Source: JBKQHQ01 sp052148715
GTDB taxonomy: Bacteria; Pseudomonadota; Alphaproteobacteria; Rhizobiales; Xanthobacteraceae
NCBI GenBank assembly: GCA_052148715.1
Contig: JBKQHQ010000226.1
Span: forward strand, 1-25,757
Length of the DNA stretch: 25,757 bases
Direction of reading: 5' to 3'
Under the pieces are notes generated by a model. It did not search any database. It worked only from the letters and a program-made list of their open reading frames with translations, and was not told the origin of the DNA. Below, piece after piece: positions 14,458 to 22,505 of the stretch. Positions within the stretch are counted from its first letter, which is position 1. The number at the start of each line of letters is the position of its first letter. The position numbers were made by a program, and so were the translations under genes.

Positions 14458-14572
14458 GATTGAATTTCCCTTTTGATCGCCTAAAGCAGGGCGGAACCGG
14501 CCAACGCGGTGCGAGCACAACCGAAAGCGCGATGGCCGCGCCGTCGATCGGGACGATGAGCGACGCGCCGGC

Positions 14573-14680
14573 CAGCATATTTTAAGCCTAAACAAATGCC
14601 AGAATTATTTTGAACCGATAGGGACGCAAGGCGAAAATTCAGGCGGCGGCAGCCGGAAATAGCTGCTTTTTCCGCCACAT
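14573..14680. promoter_or_regulatory. 108-bp duplicated leader, copy B
   Basis: Ungapped counterpart of 12891-12998. It lies in the divergent gap between the LLM monooxygenase (start 14457) and iorA (start 14836), in the same orientation relative to the monooxygenase as copy A is to the binding protein. The conserved AT-rich core is 14573-14614, with TATTTTAAG at 14578 and TATTTTGAA at 14606. It may also influence iorA, which starts 155 nt away on the other side. Confidence 0.65.
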
Positions 14681-14835
14681 TGGCCCTTCCCCACCGAGAT
14701 AGCGCGGCCGAGCCAAGGCCGGTCCGCCGCCATTGCCCGGGCCGCGAGTTTCCGTGAATATATGGACACGCCGAGGATTGGGCGGATCAGGCATCGCCCG
14801 AACCGTCGGCGGCAAGCTCAGGTCAGGAGGCTCTC

Positions 14836-16989
14836 ATGGCGGAACGGTCATTTGCGCGGGAGGTGGAATTCCTGAAGCTCGGAGCCGGCGAGGAATTTCG
14901 CGGCGAAGGCATTTTGGCGATCACCAAGGCCTTGCTCGAATCCGGCGTCTCCTATGTCGGCGGGTATCAGGGCGCGCCGATCTCCCACCTCATGGACGTG
15001 CTCGCCGACGCGAAGGACGTGCTCGACGATCTCGGCGTGCATTTCGAAAACTCGGCTTCGGAAGCCGCCGCGGCGGCAACGCTGGCCGCCTCCGTCATGT
15101 ATCCGATTCGCGGGGCCGTGACCTTCAAGTCGCCGGTCGGCGTCAACGTCGCCTCCGACGCGCTCGCCAACCTCACCTCCGGCGGCGTCACCGGCGGCGC
15201 GCTGGTCATCATCGGCGAGGATTACGGCGAGGGCTCCTCGATCATGCAGGAGCGCTCGCACGCCTTCGCCATGAAGTCGCAGATCTGGCTGCTCGATCCC
15301 CGCCCGAACCTGCCGTCGATCGTCAAGGCGGTGGAGGACGGATTCGAGCTCTCGGAGGCGTCCAATACCCCGGTGATGCTGGAGGTGCGCATCCGCGCCT
15401 GCCACATGCATGGCCGCTTCATCGCCAAGGACAACAAGCGGCCGGCCTTCACGCTGCGCCAGGCGCTGGAAAATCCCAGGCGCGACACCGCCCGCGTCGT
15501 GCTGCCGCCCGCCTCCTTTCTGCACGAGAAGGAAAAGGTCGAGCAACGCTGGCCGGCGGCCGTCAACTTTATCAAGGACCGCAAGCTCAACGAGTTTTTC
15601 GGCCCGCAGAGCGGCGACGTCGGGATCGTCATGCAGGGCGGCATGTACAATTCCGTCATGCGCTCCCTGCAGCACCTCGGCCTTGCCGACGTCTATGGCG
15701 ACAGCGCGGTGCCCCTCTACGTACTCAACGTCACCTATCCGCTGATCGATGACGAGGTCGCGGCATTCGCGGCCGACAAGAAGGCGATCCTGATCGTCGA
15801 AGAAGGCCAGCCGGAATTCATCGAGCAGGCGCTCAACACGATTCTGCGGCGCCGCGACATCCAGACCAAGATTTCCGGCAAGGATGTGCTGCCGATGGCT
15901 GGCGAGTACACGCCGTCCGTCCTGACCAAAGGCGTCAAGGCCTTCCTCGACGTCCACGGCAGAGATCTGCTCGGCAACGACCCGCCGCTGCCGAGCGCGG
16001 CCGAGACGCTGAACCATCCGAAGATCAAGGAGCTTGCCGGGGTCGTGCCGGCGCGCCCGCCCGGCTTCTGCACCGGTTGCCCGGAGCGGCCGATCTTCGC
16101 CGCGATGAAGCTCGTCGAGAAGGAGCTCGGGCCGCATCACGTCGCCGCCGACATCGGCTGCCACCTGTTCTCGAGCCTACCGCCGTTCAACATCGGCACG
16201 ACCACGATGGGCTACGGGCTTGGGCCGGCATCGGCATCGGCATTCAACGTCAAGACCGACAAGCGGGCGATCGCGGTGATGGGCGACGGCGGTTTTTGGC
16301 ACAACGGTCTCGCATCGAGCGTCGGCAATGCCGTGTTCAACAAGCAAGACAGCGTCATCATGGTCGTCGATAATTTTTACTCGGCGGCGACCGGCGGGCA
16401 GGACATCCCCTCCTCGCGCGCGGTCAACCCGTTGCGCAAGACCAAGAACGCGATCGCCGACGCGGTGAGAGGCGTCGGCGTCAACTGGGTGCGGCAGATC
16501 GACCGCACGTACGACGTGGGCCGCATGCGTGACACGTTGCGCGAGGCGTTGACGACGCCGGAGCGAGGCCCGAAGGTCATCGTCGCGTCCTCCGAATGCA
16601 TGCTCAACAAGCAGCGGCGCGTGAAGCCGCTGTTCAACAAGGCGGTGCGCGACGGGGAGCGCATGGTGCGGGAGCGTTTCGGCGTCGACGAGGATGTTTG
16701 CACCGGCGATCATGCCTGCATCCGCCTGTCGGGCTGCCCGTCGCTGTCGGTGAAGCAGACCGACGACCCGCTCAAGGACGATCCGGTCGCCTCGATCGAC
16801 CAGACCTGCGTCGGCTGCGGGAACTGCGGCGAGGTGGCCGAGGCGGCGGTGCTTTGCCCCTCGTTCTATCGCGCCGACATCATCTACAATCCGACCGCGT
16901 TCGACCGCCTCATGGCGCGGCTGCGCGGCGCCGTGATCGGCTTCCTGCAACGCCGCCGCGAGGCGCGCAGCCTCGCCTTCGAGGCCTGA
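14836..16989 (+). CDS. iorA: Indolepyruvate ferredoxin oxidoreductase, alpha subunit
   Basis: Thiamine-diphosphate enzyme that oxidatively decarboxylates aryl pyruvates such as indolepyruvate to the acyl-CoA with reduction of ferredoxin. The product is 717 aa; ATG 14836 has AGGAGG 6 nt upstream. The N-terminal pyrimidine-binding domain (about residues 20-190) includes YVGGYQGAPISHLMD and TFKSPVGVNVASDAL. GFCTGCPERPIF near 411 and MGDGGFWHNGLASSVGNAV near 483 form the TPP-binding domain. The C-terminal ferredoxin region has Cys622, 628, 634 (CTGDHACIRLSGCP) and Cys658, 661, 664, 674 (CVGCGNCGE...LCP), as in proteobacterial IorA. The partner gene starts 1 nt after the stop. Related 2-oxoacid substrates such as phenylpyruvate are possible. 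Confidence 0.95.
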   Translation: MAERSFAREVEFLKLGAGEEFRGEGILAITKALLESGVSYVGGYQGAPISHLMDVLADAKDVLDDLGVHFENSASEAAAAATLAASVMYPIRGAVTFKSPVGVNVASDALANLTSGGVTGGALVIIGEDYGEGSSIMQERSHAFAMKSQIWLLDPRPNLPSIVKAVEDGFELSEASNTPVMLEVRIRACHMHGRFIAKDNKRPAFTLRQALENPRRDTARVVLPPASFLHEKEKVEQRWPAAVNFIKDRKLNEFFGPQSGDVGIVMQGGMYNSVMRSLQHLGLADVYGDSAVPLYVLNVTYPLIDDEVAAFAADKKAILIVEEGQPEFIEQALNTILRRRDIQTKISGKDVLPMAGEYTPSVLTKGVKAFLDVHGRDLLGNDPPLPSAAETLNHPKIKELAGVVPARPPGFCTGCPERPIFAAMKLVEKELGPHHVAADIGCHLFSSLPPFNIGTTTMGYGLGPASASAFNVKTDKRAIAVMGDGGFWHNGLASSVGNAVFNKQDSVIMVVDNFYSAATGGQDIPSSRAVNPLRKTKNAIADAVRGVGVNWVRQIDRTYDVGRMRDTLREALTTPERGPKVIVASSECMLNKQRRVKPLFNKAVRDGERMVRERFGVDEDVCTGDHACIRLSGCPSLSVKQTDDPLKDDPVASIDQTCVGCGNCGEVAEAAVLCPSFYRADIIYNPTAFDRLMARLRGAVIGFLQRRREARSLAFEA

Positions 16990-16990
16990 C

Positions 16991-18538
16991 GTGGACGCTT
17001 CCGTATCCGGCAGTCTTGCGCCAATCGCGCGGCGCGCCTCCGAGCGGCCGATCTCGGTGGCGATCCTCGCCATCGGCGGTCAGGGCGGCGGCGTGCTGGC
17101 GGACTGGGTGGTCGAGCTCGCCGAAGCCGGCGGGTGGTACGCGCAGGCAACCTCGGTACCCGGTGTCGCGCAGCGCACCGGTGCGACCGTCTACTATATC
17201 GAGATGCTGCCGCCGAAGGACGGCCAAGCGCCGGTCCTCTCGCTGATGCCGGCGCAAGGCGATGTCGATGTCGTGCTGGCGGCCGAATTGATGGAAGCCG
17301 GCCGCTCGATCCTGCGCGGCTTCGTCACGCCCGATCGCACGACGCTGATTGCGTCGAGCCACCGCTCCTACGCGGTGATCGAGAAGGAGAAGCCCGGCGA
17401 CGGCATCGCCGCCTCGCTTCCGGTCGTCGACGCGGCGGGGATCGCGGCGAGACGCACGATTGCGTTCGACATGGAGGCGCTCGCCGTCAAGCACCAAAGT
17501 GTCGTCTCGGCCTGTCTGTTCGGAGCGCTCGCGGCCTCGGGCGCGCTCCCGTTCGGCCGCGACGCCTTCGAGGCGGTCATCAAGTCGGGCGGCCGGGGCA
17601 TCGAGCCGAGCCTGAACGCGTTCTCGGCCGCCTATGAGCAGGCGGCCCGGAACGAGAGCGCGCCCGCCGTCGCCCAGCCGGGCAAGCGCTTCGACGCCAT
17701 TCCGCAGGCGGCCGGACATCCGGCGCTCGATCGGCTTTTGCGCCGCATCCGCGCGTTTCCGGCGCCGCTGCATGCAATGCTGTTTGCCGGCGTCAAGCGC
17801 CTGACCGACTTTCAGGACCCGGCCTACGCCGACGAGTATCTCGACCGGGTGACGGAGATCTACGAGCTCGATCGGAAAGCGGGCGGCGCCGAAAAAGCCT
17901 ACGCGCTGACGGCCAACGCCGCAAAATATATCGCGGTCGCGATGGCGTATGATGACGTTATCCGCGTGGCCGAGCTCAAGACGCGCTCGCGCCGCTTCGG
18001 CCGCATCCGGCAGGAGGTCGGCGCTGCGCAGGATCAGATCGTCTACATGACCGAGTACCTGCACCCGCGCCTCGAGGAGGCGGCGGGCATGCTGCCGGCC
18101 GGGATCGGACGCTTCGTGGAGGCGCACCCCGGCGCGTTCGGCCTGCTGTTTCGCAAGGGACGCCGGGTTCACACCGGAACCATTCGCTCGTTCCTGATGC
18201 TTTACGCCCTCTCGGCGCTCAAGCCGTTCCGCCGGACGACGCTGCGCCATGTCCGCGAGGTCGAAAACCGGCAGCGATGGATGGCGCTCGTCACCCAATA
18301 CGCCCCCAAGAACTACGACCTCGCGGTCGAGATCGTTGGCGCGCGCCGGCTGGTGAAGGGCTATTCGGACACACATGCCCGCGGGCAGTCGAAATTCGAC
18401 CGCGTGATCGCCGCCGTGCCGGCGCTTGCCGCCCGCGACGACGGCGCCCAATGGCTGCGCCGGCTCATCCAAGCCGCGCTCGCCGACGAGGACGGCACCA
18501 TGCTCGACGGCGCGCTCAAGACGATCGCGACGCTGTGA
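16991..18538 (+). CDS. iorB: Indolepyruvate oxidoreductase beta subunit with DUF6537-type C-terminal region
   Basis: Partner of IorA; 515 aa from GTG 16991, 1 nt after the iorA stop, so translationally coupled. Residues about 20-210 are the 2-oxoacid:acceptor oxidoreductase gamma-type domain: VAILAIGGQGGGVLADWVVELAE, VPGVAQRTGATVYYIEM and a later SSHRSYAVIEKEK. The remaining roughly 300 residues (from about 235) form the extra helical region known in proteobacterial IorB-like proteins (DUF6537), absent from the short archaeal IorB of about 200 aa. The reaction is that of the IorA complex; the role of the long C-terminal region is not known. The gene is intact and ends before a repeat cluster. 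Confidence 0.92.
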   Translation: MDASVSGSLAPIARRASERPISVAILAIGGQGGGVLADWVVELAEAGGWYAQATSVPGVAQRTGATVYYIEMLPPKDGQAPVLSLMPAQGDVDVVLAAELMEAGRSILRGFVTPDRTTLIASSHRSYAVIEKEKPGDGIAASLPVVDAAGIAARRTIAFDMEALAVKHQSVVSACLFGALAASGALPFGRDAFEAVIKSGGRGIEPSLNAFSAAYEQAARNESAPAVAQPGKRFDAIPQAAGHPALDRLLRRIRAFPAPLHAMLFAGVKRLTDFQDPAYADEYLDRVTEIYELDRKAGGAEKAYALTANAAKYIAVAMAYDDVIRVAELKTRSRRFGRIRQEVGAAQDQIVYMTEYLHPRLEEAAGMLPAGIGRFVEAHPGAFGLLFRKGRRVHTGTIRSFLMLYALSALKPFRRTTLRHVREVENRQRWMALVTQYAPKNYDLAVEIVGARRLVKGYSDTHARGQSKFDRVIAAVPALAARDDGAQWLRRLIQAALADEDGTMLDGALKTIATL

Positions 18539-18568
18539 GCACCGCGTACCGCATCTGATACCTCGCCG

Positions 18569-18618
18569 CGTCATTCCGGGGCGCCGCGAAGCGGCGAGCC
18601 CGGAACCTATAACCCACT
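18569..18618. repeat. Interspersed palindrome (CGTCATTCCGGGG type)
   Basis: The sequence starting CGTCATTCCGGGG with an internal GCCGC-GAA-GCGGC stem is repeated in inverted orientation at 21276-21315, with about 40 bp identical by eye. It lies between the convergent iorB and FAD oxidoreductase genes. Such elements are common between convergent genes in Hyphomicrobiales and may act as bidirectional terminators. Confidence 0.8.
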
Positions 18619-18623
18619 CTCGG

Positions 18624-18715
18624 CGTCATGCCCGCGCTTGTCGCGGGCATCCACGACTTTACAGCGGCGCGACGCAGTTAAGACGTGGATGGCCGTGACG
18701 AGCACGGCCATGACG
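18624..18715. repeat. Composite inverted-repeat element (CGTCATG...CATGACG)
   Basis: Ends CGTCATG (18624-18630) and CATGACG (18709-18715) are inverted. Each half has its own stem: GCCCGCG-CTTGT-CGCGGGC on the left and a GGCCGTG-ACGAG-CACGGCC stem on the right. Inner words ATCCACG and CGTGGAT also pair. This is a BIME-like two-palindrome element, of a different family from the one at 18569. Confidence 0.75.
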
Positions 18716-18798
18716 TTGAGAGGTGGTCATGGACGCCCCAAACCACGCAAGTACAGCGCTCATGAGCGGCGCGCGTATTTGTTTGGTCGCGCCTGTGC

Positions 18799-20376
18799 TC
18801 ACCGCAGCGATTTGGCGAGCAAAAAGCCCGAGCCACCGCCTAGCCCCGGGCCCGGGTGGGTGGAGGCGCCGATGTGGTAGAGGCGCTTGATCGGCGTGCG
18901 GTGATTGACCGAGTTGCGGAACGGGCGCCACAGGAAGAACTGGTCGAGGCCGCAGAAGCCGCCGTAAGGATCGCCGCCGACCAGGTTCACATTGAGGGCC
19001 TCGAGGTCGGCCGGCGAATAGACCCGCCGCGCGATGATGGTCGCGCGAAAATTCTCGACGTGCGACGCGAGGATCGCCTCGACCCGGTCGGCGAAGCGCT
19101 CGCGCAGCGCCTGCGTCCAGCCTCCGTCGGCGGGCACCGCGATCTCGCCGGCCCCATCGCCTTTCACGAGCCGCGGCGCATCCGGCACCTGCAGCCACAG
19201 GATCGAGCGGCCTTCCGGGCAGCGGCTCGGATCGAGCGCGGCCGGCTGGCCGAGGCAGACGGTGGGAGCAGCGGGCAGCATCCCGCGCTCGGCTTCGTTG
19301 GCGGACTTGGACACGCCGTCGAGCCCCGCCGTGAGGTGGATCAAAGCGACCGATCCGAGCTCTTGCGCCTTCCAGTTAAGCGGCGCCGCGAGCGCGTAAT
19401 GGATCTGCATGTTGCCCTTGCCGTAGCGATAGCGGGCCATGGAGTCCTTGACGTCGGCAGGCAGGCCCGCGCCCGCGAGCAGCGCTCCGTAGAGCTGGTT
19501 CGGCGTCACCGAGCAGATGACGCCGCGCGACGCCGCGATCTCGCGGCCGTCGGCGAGCCGCACGCCGCATGCGGCCCCGCCGGCGTCGAGCAGCACGCGT
19601 TGCACGTCGGCGCCGGTCATGATCTCGCCGCCCTGGTCGCGGATCAGCCGCTCGAAGGCGTTGAGCGCGTTTTGCGCCCCGCCTTTAACGATCGGCGCAC
19701 CGGCGGCTTCGAGCGCGAAGGCGATGACTCTTGCCATCTGTCCCGAATAGGCGCTCTCCGGCCCGAGGCCGGTGTGCAGCACCCACGGAGCAAACAATCC
19801 GCGAAACAGCTCCGACTGGTAGGTCTCGAGCCAACTGCGGGCGCTCCCCAGCGCCTCGCCGAAGAAGCCGGCAAGGCCGCGCGGGCCGCGGCGCCATGCT
19901 TCCCGCAACACGATCTTCAACATCGCGCTCGACCACAGCGAGCCGCCGAGCAGCGCGAACAGGAACGGCGCGTCCGCGCTGAAGCGGTCCATGTCGGCGG
20001 CGTAGCGGGCGCCGTCGCCTTTGCCGAGCGCTTCGATCGCGCCGATGTTGGCGGCCCGGTCCATCGAGAAGACGGCATGCCGGCCGTCCGGCAGCAGCAC
20101 CGCCGTCGGCCTCGGCGTATGCGCGAACTCAAGGCCGCGCCGCGCCAGGTCGGGGCCAAGCTCCGCATAGGCCGGCGACGTGATGAACAGCACGAAGGTC
20201 GTGGCCATCACGTCGTGGACGAAGCCGGGTGCCGTGATCTCGTCGGTCAGCAGGCAGCCGCCGATCCGGCTGTTGCGCTCGAGGACGAGCACCCGCTTGC
20301 CGTCGCGGCCCAGCAGTGCGGCGGCGACGAGGGCGTTGATCCCGCTCCCGACGATGACGTAGTCGGCCGACGCCAA
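18799..20376 (-). CDS. COG1233-type FAD-dependent oxidoreductase (stand-alone)
   Basis: Phytoene-desaturase/PYROXD2-like flavoprotein, 525 aa, probable cytoplasmic dehydrogenase of an unknown substrate. It starts at TTG 20376 (weak GAGCG upstream), giving MASADYVIVGSGINALVAAALLG; no ATG fits the conserved N-terminus. Dinucleotide motif VGSGINALVAA at 9-19, second strand VLVLERNSRIGGC, and C-terminal FAD motif IGASTHPGPGLGGGSGFLLAKSL. It is clearly paralogous to the flavoprotein half of the fusion at 5866-8325; shared words include DEITAPGF/GEITLPGF, VGQP/LGQP-A-DPSR and NLVGGD. It starts 16 nt after the stop of the cyclase gene and is probably co-transcribed with it. COG1233 members range from carotenoid desaturases to amine-oxidase-like enzymes, so the reaction is open. 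Confidence 0.93.
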   Translation of the reverse strand: MASADYVIVGSGINALVAAALLGRDGKRVLVLERNSRIGGCLLTDEITAPGFVHDVMATTFVLFITSPAYAELGPDLARRGLEFAHTPRPTAVLLPDGRHAVFSMDRAANIGAIEALGKGDGARYAADMDRFSADAPFLFALLGGSLWSSAMLKIVLREAWRRGPRGLAGFFGEALGSARSWLETYQSELFRGLFAPWVLHTGLGPESAYSGQMARVIAFALEAAGAPIVKGGAQNALNAFERLIRDQGGEIMTGADVQRVLLDAGGAACGVRLADGREIAASRGVICSVTPNQLYGALLAGAGLPADVKDSMARYRYGKGNMQIHYALAAPLNWKAQELGSVALIHLTAGLDGVSKSANEAERGMLPAAPTVCLGQPAALDPSRCPEGRSILWLQVPDAPRLVKGDGAGEIAVPADGGWTQALRERFADRVEAILASHVENFRATIIARRVYSPADLEALNVNLVGGDPYGGFCGLDQFFLWRPFRNSVNHRTPIKRLYHIGASTHPGPGLGGGSGFLLAKSLR

Positions 20377-20392
20377 AATCCGCTCGCGCGGC

Positions 20393-21184
20393 TCAGTGCT
20401 TGGGGATGAGCGCGAGAACCCGCAGCGGGCTGCCGGTGCCGTTGACGATCTTGAGCGGGGCGGCGATCAGGATCGCGCCCTTGGGCGGCAGGCGATCGAG
20501 ATGGCAGAGGCTGGCGAGACCGTAATGGTTGGACTTGTGCATGAGATTATGCGCCGGGAACGGCGGGTTCATGCCGCCGGCTGAGCCGGCGTCGGTTCCG
20601 ACCGTCTCGGAGCCCCAGCCGATGATGCCCTTGGTCAGCAGGTATTCGATCGTCTCCGCCGTCGGGCCGGGCGAATGCGGTCCCTTCTCGTCGGCGTTGA
20701 GAAATTCCTTTTCGCTGCCGCCGCGCTTGTACCAGTCGGTGCGCATCAGCACCCATGATCCCGCGGGAATGCCGCCGTGCGTCTTCTCCCAGGCCTTCAC
20801 ACCGTCCACGGTGAGAAGGAAGTCGGCGTTCTTCGCGGTCTCGGCCGAGCAGTCGATCACGCAGGCGGGCGCCACGAAATTCTTCACCGGGATGCGATCG
20901 GTCGTCCCGTCCTTGTAGTCCTTCCCGGTGATCCAATGCACCGGCGCATCGAAATGCGTGCCCGAATGCTCGCCGAGCTTGAGCCAGTTCCAGCGCCAGA
21001 ACGGGCCGTCCTTGTCGTATTGGGAGATCGGGTGGATCTCGATCGGCGGCGTGTTCTTGCCGATCTCCGGCGGAAGCTTGATCAACGGCGTGTTGGGTCC
21101 GAGCGGACCGGTCAGGTCCACCACCTCGATCGCGCCCGACAGGAGCGCGGTCGCCACTTCGCCGAGAATTTGCTTGCTGTCCAT
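20393..21184 (-). CDS. Cyclase / kynurenine-formamidase-like metal hydrolase
   Basis: Metal-dependent hydrolase of the cyclase superfamily (PF04199), known to act on formamides, lactones and related cyclic or amide compounds. The product is 263 aa from ATG 21184, with AGGGAGAG about 9 nt upstream; an in-frame codon at 21205 would add 7 residues without a better site. The signature HSGTHFDAPVHW at residues 73-84 supplies the metal-binding His73, His77, Asp79 and His83. The later GSETVGTDAGSAGG and HNLMHKSNHYGLASLCHLDRLPPKGA stretches are also typical. The family includes KynB and isatin hydrolase; which reaction applies here is not evident. It is the first gene of a pair with the FAD oxidoreductase 16 nt downstream. 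Confidence 0.92.
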   Translation of the reverse strand: MDSKQILGEVATALLSGAIEVVDLTGPLGPNTPLIKLPPEIGKNTPPIEIHPISQYDKDGPFWRWNWLKLGEHSGTHFDAPVHWITGKDYKDGTTDRIPVKNFVAPACVIDCSAETAKNADFLLTVDGVKAWEKTHGGIPAGSWVLMRTDWYKRGGSEKEFLNADEKGPHSPGPTAETIEYLLTKGIIGWGSETVGTDAGSAGGMNPPFPAHNLMHKSNHYGLASLCHLDRLPPKGAILIAAPLKIVNGTGSPLRVLALIPKH

Positions 21185-21212
21185 TTTTTCTCTCTCCCTC
21201 AGCATCTCGCGT

Positions 21213-21315
21213 CGTCATTCCGGGATGCGAGCAAACCTCGCGGGACCGGAAACCATAATCACAAGCCGGGGTTACGGGTTCCGGGCTCGCCGCTTCGCGG
21301 CGCCCCGGAATGACG
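21213..21315. repeat. Composite inverted repeat (CGTCATTCCGGG ends)
   Basis: Begins CGTCATTCCGGG at 21213 and ends CCCGGAATGACG at 21315, so the ends are inverted repeats. The right part (21276-21315) is an inverted copy of 18569-18608. It lies in the divergent gap between the cyclase gene (start 21184) and the exported protein gene (start 21547). The rest of that gap (21316-21546) shows no other feature I can name. Confidence 0.8.
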
Positions 21316-21546
21316 GGCGTTGCACCAAGTATCGAAGATATCACCTAACCGGATGGAAGCGCAAAAAGTTTTAAATATGAAATATCCGGCGTTGCCCCAG
21401 CCAGACGGGCGCATCGAAGGGCGCGGGACTACCCGTTGCGGCCTGCTGGTTCCGCGGATACACGCGTGCTAAAAGGACGGTATGCCGCTGCCTTTGACGC
21501 GGCCACGAGTGATCACCGTACGATCAACCGAATTGGAGAGATCTTC

Positions 21547-22212
21547 ATGACGTCTGGAATCCGACTTCCGCTGTTGGCTGCCGTTGCGTTGGCCGGACTG
21601 GGCTTCACCGCGCCCGCGCAGGCGCAACAGGCCGCCATGACGTTCTTCGTCACCAGCGTCGGCAAGGGCAATGGCGCCGACCTCGGCGGGCTAGCCGGCG
21701 CCGACGCGCACTGCCAGGCGCTCGCCGCGGCCGCCGGCGCGACCAGCACCAACTGGCACGCCTATCTGAGCACGACCGAGCCCGCGGGCGCCGCCGGCGT
21801 CAACGCGCGCGACCGCATCGGCAAGGGCCCGTGGCAGAACGCCAAGGGCGTCGTGGTGGCGAAAAGCGTGGAGGATCTCCACTCGGACTCGAACAACATC
21901 AACAAGCAAACGGCGCTGACCGAGAAGGGCGAGACCGTCCCCGGCCGCGGCGACCCGGTCAACACGCATGACATCTTGACCGGATCGGACCCGCAGGGCC
22001 TCTTCTCCACCGCCGGCGGCGACACCACCTGCGGCAACTGGACGAAGAGCGCCGACGGCTCGGCCATCGTCGGTCACCACGACCGTTCCGGGCTCAAGGA
22101 CACCCGGCACATGAATTCCTGGAACTCCTCGCACGGCTCGCGCGGCTGCAGCCAAGACAATCTGAAGGCCTCGGGCGGCGCCGGCCTGCTCTACTGCTTC
22201 GCCGCCAACTGA
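21547..22212 (+). CDS. Exported endostatin/DUF1554-like (C-type-lectin-fold) protein
   Basis: Secreted or periplasmic protein, 221 aa from ATG 21547 with GGAGAG about 7 nt upstream. The signal peptide (residues 1 to about 28) ends APAQAQQ. The mature part begins MTFFVTSVGKGNGADLGGLAGADAHCQALA and contains NWHAYLST, GPWQNAKGVVVAKSVEDLH, TCGNWTKSADGSAIVGHHDR, NSWNSSHGSRGC and ends GGAGLLYCFAAN. This spacing of W, G and C residues matches bacterial proteins of the endostatin-like C-type-lectin fold (DUF1554, often annotated lectin). Four Cys in the mature region could make two disulfides. Ligand and role are unknown. It is transcribed alone, with a repeat on both sides. Confidence 0.85.
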   Translation: MTSGIRLPLLAAVALAGLGFTAPAQAQQAAMTFFVTSVGKGNGADLGGLAGADAHCQALAAAAGATSTNWHAYLSTTEPAGAAGVNARDRIGKGPWQNAKGVVVAKSVEDLHSDSNNINKQTALTEKGETVPGRGDPVNTHDILTGSDPQGLFSTAGGDTTCGNWTKSADGSAIVGHHDRSGLKDTRHMNSWNSSHGSRGCSQDNLKASGGAGLLYCFAAN

Positions 22213-22290
22213 GTCCGGGCTCAGTGCCGGTCGGCACCGCGCGCGCCCCGTCGGGACGCGTGATCAGAGCGCGCGCCAGCCGTGTAGGGC

Positions 22291-22433
22291 GGCAAAGGCG
22301 GCCGAGACCTCAGGGCGTCGGCACGGTGCGCGTTCCGCCGTGCCCATGCGATCCCGCATTACTCCTTGGCAGACGGCATGGGCACGGCGGACCCGGCCCT
22401 CACATCCATCGAAACCTCAGGGCCACCTTTGCC
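22291..22433. repeat. Nested inverted repeat (GGCAAAGG...CCTTTGCC family)
   Basis: Outer arms 22291-22303 and 22421-22433 pair at 12 of 13 positions (GGCAAAGGCGGCC / GGCCACCTTTGCC). Inner perfect 15-bp arms are 22335-22349 and 22376-22390 (CCGCCGTGCCCATGC / GCATGGGCACGGCGG). It fills the gap between the convergent exported-protein and GST genes. It resembles a known Bradyrhizobium-type interspersed repeat, here degenerate, and could serve as a two-way terminator. No gene is seen in 22213-22505. Confidence 0.75.
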
Positions 22434-22505
22434 CATCCTACCAAACATGCCTACGAACAAGACCAAGACGATTGGTAGCAAATGCGTGCGATCGGGCCAC
22501 TTGGC

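Noticed and set aside
14586..14595. Conserved TTG-started peptide MFR(F/L)KIC in both leaders, as a possible leader peptide
   Set aside because: Both frames run on, with no conserved stop and no ribosome site; the likeness follows from the conserved DNA and is better read as promoter sequence.
14848..16164. Minus-strand open frame opposite iorA
   Set aside because: Same high-GC shadow effect; the translation has no recognisable domain.
16910..18574. Long minus-strand open frame opposite iorB
   Set aside because: Low-complexity Arg/Gly/Ala-rich translation, no motif; iorB on the plus strand is clearly the real gene.
18856..20409. Plus-strand open frame of 517 codons opposite the FAD oxidoreductase
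   Set aside because: No credible start or motif; the conserved flavoprotein occupies the other strand.
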